A stretch of DNA of 8,115 bases, taken from NCBI GenBank assembly GCA_031282925.1, contig JAITCT010000042.1:1-8115 (forward strand), in the 5' to 3' direction. Source of the stretch: Dysgonamonadaceae bacterium (lineage in GTDB: Bacteria > Bacteroidota > Bacteroidia > Bacteroidales > Azobacteroidaceae). Shown one piece after another: positions 6,232 through 8,115 of the stretch. The notes below the pieces were generated by a model. It was given only the letters and a program-made list of their open reading frames with translations. It did no database searches and was not told where the DNA came from. Position 1 is the stretch's first letter. Every line of letters starts with the position of its first letter. The position numbers and the translations under genes are program-made.

Positions 6232-6393
6232 TGACGGTCTCAGCATGTATGTAATATTTATCAGTGTTGTAACCCGTTCGGTTATGGCATTAACCGAACC
6301 CGACACATTGATACGGTTTCTTCCGGCTGCAGCTTGGATAACCTTCCCTGTCAATGACCAAATTTTACAAATAAATTGAATCCGGTTATAAAC
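6232..6393 (-). pseudogene. Possible trace of a T9SS C-terminal sorting domain
   Basis: A minus-strand stretch open for 54 codons, without a start, encodes KIWSLTGKVIQAAAG followed by RNRINVSG (6298-6366). This follows the pattern of the type A sorting domain of type IX secretion substrates (v-K-I-y-s-L-x-G-K-v ... G-x-N-x-I-x-v-S-G). The upstream residues NLFVK lie in the neighbouring frame, as if one A had been lost near 6364-6367. The expected terminal G-x-Y-x-V-K-I is not found; the trace runs into the inverted repeat at 6276-6299. The open frame continues, after one stop at 6229-6231, to 6118, but I recognise nothing there. This is a weak, short match and could be chance. Confidence 0.3.
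6276..6299. repeat. Perfect 9-bp inverted repeat GTTCGGTTA/TAACCGAAC
   Basis: Arms 6276-6284 and 6291-6299 enclose the loop TGGCAT. No T-run follows on either strand, so a terminator role is doubtful. It overlaps the end of the minus-strand sorting-domain trace. Confidence 0.65.
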
Positions 6394-6476
6394 TTATTGA
6401 GAAAAATCATCATTAGGCCAACATTTTTTCGACACAAATTTACATGAATTTTTTTATGTGCCACACAGACAGATAA

Positions 6477-8115
6477 AAAACAAATATCTATAAGGAGGGC
6501 GGACTCAAACTGGACACGCTGGATGTTACTGTTGGGTTGGTTGGCTTTGATAAAAAAACGGGCGAACTTTCGCTTAAGTATTTCAATGAATTTGCCATTT
6601 ACGGAGATACTTTGCCATACATTTTGTCTGGATTCCAATACGGCGATTATGCTGCAAATAAGAAGTATGATCCGGGCAAATTGTATCACGCCAAAAATTA
6701 TCCTTATTTCCAAATATATGAAAAGAATGGCAGTACTCCATTGATCTACGGTAAAGCAGAGGCACCCGTCGTTCCTACTAACTGGGGAAAACTCAACGTA
6801 CCGAACAAAAACGATTCGGTTGTGTATTCATGGTTTAATCTTAAAGTTGCTGGCGATAGTGCTGTTATACTTTCTGGGTATACGTATGATGGGTTATCCG
6901 ATACTAGTGCAATAGTTCGTTTGGATTCTGCTGCCAGTTGGGCAAGAGATGAACGAGATACTCGTGGCTATGATAGCCATGGGCTTGATACGACAAGTCT
7001 CTCTGTAGATTCAATAGCACCATGGAGCAGCGAGGCTCCTCGTGTGTATCTGAAAAAGGAGGCCAACGGACAGCTATCATTTACTGTTAAAGTAGGCAAT
7101 GACAAAAAACAGGGGTTTGGACAAACGGGGCTCCTACGCCTTTTGAATATAAAGGTAATGGAACGAACGCCAAGGCTGTGTCGAAATTTTATTACGGAGA
7201 TACAACGTTGATAATAGATATGGAAGGTGTTTATAGTAAAGAAGGTGTCTTTGGGTCGGACACAACACACAACCGAATTTTTAATGATAACGGAGGAGAT
7301 TTAGGGAAGAGATATTTGTATAAAAATAAAGATGACAGTTGGCGTCCTCTTTACGTCAAAGTACAGAAAGTAGATGAAGATGCGGAAAAGGAAAAGAAAT
7401 ATGAATATGTAGGAAAAAAATGGCTGGAAGAAAATAAACTTTTTGATGTTCGCGTAACACCGGAAGTTCTTATTACCGATCTTCTCAACAAGTTCATTTC
7501 AGACGGGAAAGGGAAAATCTCCCTTACGGAAACCAAAGGCGCTTCATTTAGAATTTCTCATGCGGATACAATCCGCAAAGACGGGCATACTGCCGGTGGA
7601 AAATGGTTTGCTAACGAAACGTATTCATATACAAATCCTGAGGCGAGAAAATTCCAGAATGAGGACAGCGTTGAATTGTTCAATATTTCGGACGGACAGG
7701 GACGCCTTTTAACTGTTTCGGATGATATTGATTTTGATTTTCCGCAAAGAAATTCACTGGCATGGGCAGACTCCCTCAAGGACAACGGCGAATCCGTCCG
7801 TCAAAAGTTTGCTATCGTTCGCGATTATACCGACGGCAGTTTTACGTTCCTGCCCGTAGCTGCCCGCTACTGGGACAAAAGTAATATTGAGAAAACCAAT
7901 GATTCGCTGTCTTTCAACCTGGCTATAGGCAGAAATAACGAAGGCGGCGTATTCGTTAACCTGAAGGGAGCATGGCATCTTGAAAGCACTCTTTCTTACA
8001 AACTGGTTGCAGCCGATTCTCTTTCCAAGTCAGAACCCCTCCGGTTCAAATTAACTTCGCCTTTACACCGGTGGAACGGACCGGCGAGTGATTATGTGGC
8101 CGTCAAGAAGAAATC
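6477..8115 (+). pseudogene. Large beta-rich, probably exported protein: no start, one frameshift, open at window end
   Basis: Coding sequence is open from 6477, just after an in-frame TAA at 6474-6476, with no ATG before the conserved-looking text LDTLDVTVGLVGFDKKTGEL (from 6510). CTG 6510 or TTG 6537 would be unusual starts; AAGGAGG at 6492-6498 precedes them but has no well-placed ATG in frame. Frame 3 runs to TGA 7209-7211, but its sense ends near 7110. From 7103 frame 2 is open to the window end, about 337 codons, with the same composition. One extra A in the A6 run 7104-7109 would join them as NDKKTGVWTNGAPTPFEYKG. The product has no Cys in the parts read, many Asp, Ser and Tyr, alternating hydrophobic residues typical of beta sheets, and phrases such as RQKFAIVRDYTDGSFTFLPVAARY. 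No membrane segment or signal peptide is seen, as expected if the 5' end is missing. It resembles in style the long secreted or surface proteins of Bacteroidales. The family is not recognised. Confidence 0.65.
7104..7109 (+). other. A6 homopolymer at the frameshift of the large protein
   Basis: Meaning moves from frame 3 to frame 2 here, equal to losing one base. The heptamer AAAAAAC (7104-7110) looks like a -1 slippery site but is out of phase with the incoming frame (codons GAC AAA AAA CAG), so tandem-tRNA slippage is not expected. An indel, a sequencing error, or polymerase slippage on the A-run are better explanations. Confidence 0.6.

Noticed and set aside
6435..6442. Minus-strand TAAATTTG promoter match
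   Set aside because: It matches TAnnTTTG, but it lies in A/T-rich DNA with no convincing gene downstream on that strand.
6351..6713. Minus-strand 120-residue ORF
   Set aside because: It lies mostly antisense to the large protein fragment, its composition is that of A/T-rich antisense translation, and no family features are seen.
6523..6744. ATG-started 73-residue ORF beginning MLLLGWLALIKK, resembling a signal peptide
   Set aside because: It overlaps the better-supported coding sense of the large protein in another frame, its later sequence is not protein-like, and AAGGAGG lies too far upstream.
7104..7110. Programmed -1 frameshift at AAAAAAC
   Set aside because: The heptamer is out of phase with the incoming frame, so both tRNAs would not re-pair as in canonical -1 slippage.

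Overview
The window reads as chromosomal DNA of a Bacteroidales-type bacterium (phylum Bacteroidota). Three sites upstream of genes match the Bacteroidota promoter element TAnnTTTG, the genes lack Shine-Dalgarno sequences, and the protein families (a conserved coiled-coil membrane protein, a CitMHS_2/NhaD-like ion transporter, a CNNM/CorC hemolysin-like protein and MurF) fit that phylum. No genus can be named from the sequence alone.

Left edge (1-~590): the 3' part of an IS5-type DDE transposase, cut by the window edge. It is split over two frames at about 101-119 and its second catalytic Asp is replaced by Glu, so it is probably a decayed copy. An in-phase A_AAA_AAG slippery heptamer at the frame change makes programmed frameshifting a possible alternative.

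Core (about 700-5740): a coiled-coil single-pass membrane protein (743-1627, +) with a strong promoter match almost touching its start codon. It converges, with a 5-bp gap, on a polytopic ion transporter (1633-2937, -). From the 164-bp divergent promoter region 2938-3101, a two-gene unit runs rightward: a CNNM/CorC-type protein (3102-4373) and, 2 bp later, murF (4376-5737). These look like intact housekeeping genes: ion homeostasis plus the last cytoplasmic step of peptidoglycan precursor synthesis.

Repeat-rich gap (5738-6476): no intact gene. It holds five units of an exact 21-bp period, each centred on TAAC-NN-TTA-like palindromes. After these come two heptamer tandem duplications, three REP-like hairpins, an imperfect hairpin and a further perfect inverted repeat. 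On the minus strand (6232-6393) there is a faint trace resembling a type IX secretion (T9SS) C-terminal sorting domain. From about 6400 to 6476 nothing is recognisable.

Right edge (6477-8115): a large beta-rich, Asp/Ser/Tyr-rich protein, probably exported, with no credible start codon. It has one frameshift at an A6 run (7104-7109) and then stays open for about 1 kb to the window end. It is either a pseudogene, a recombination-derived gene fragment, or a real gene carrying a sequencing indel. The family was not recognised.

No defence system, CRISPR array, RNA gene or new multi-gene system could be supported. The most unusual parts are the repeat island after murF and the broken large protein beside it.
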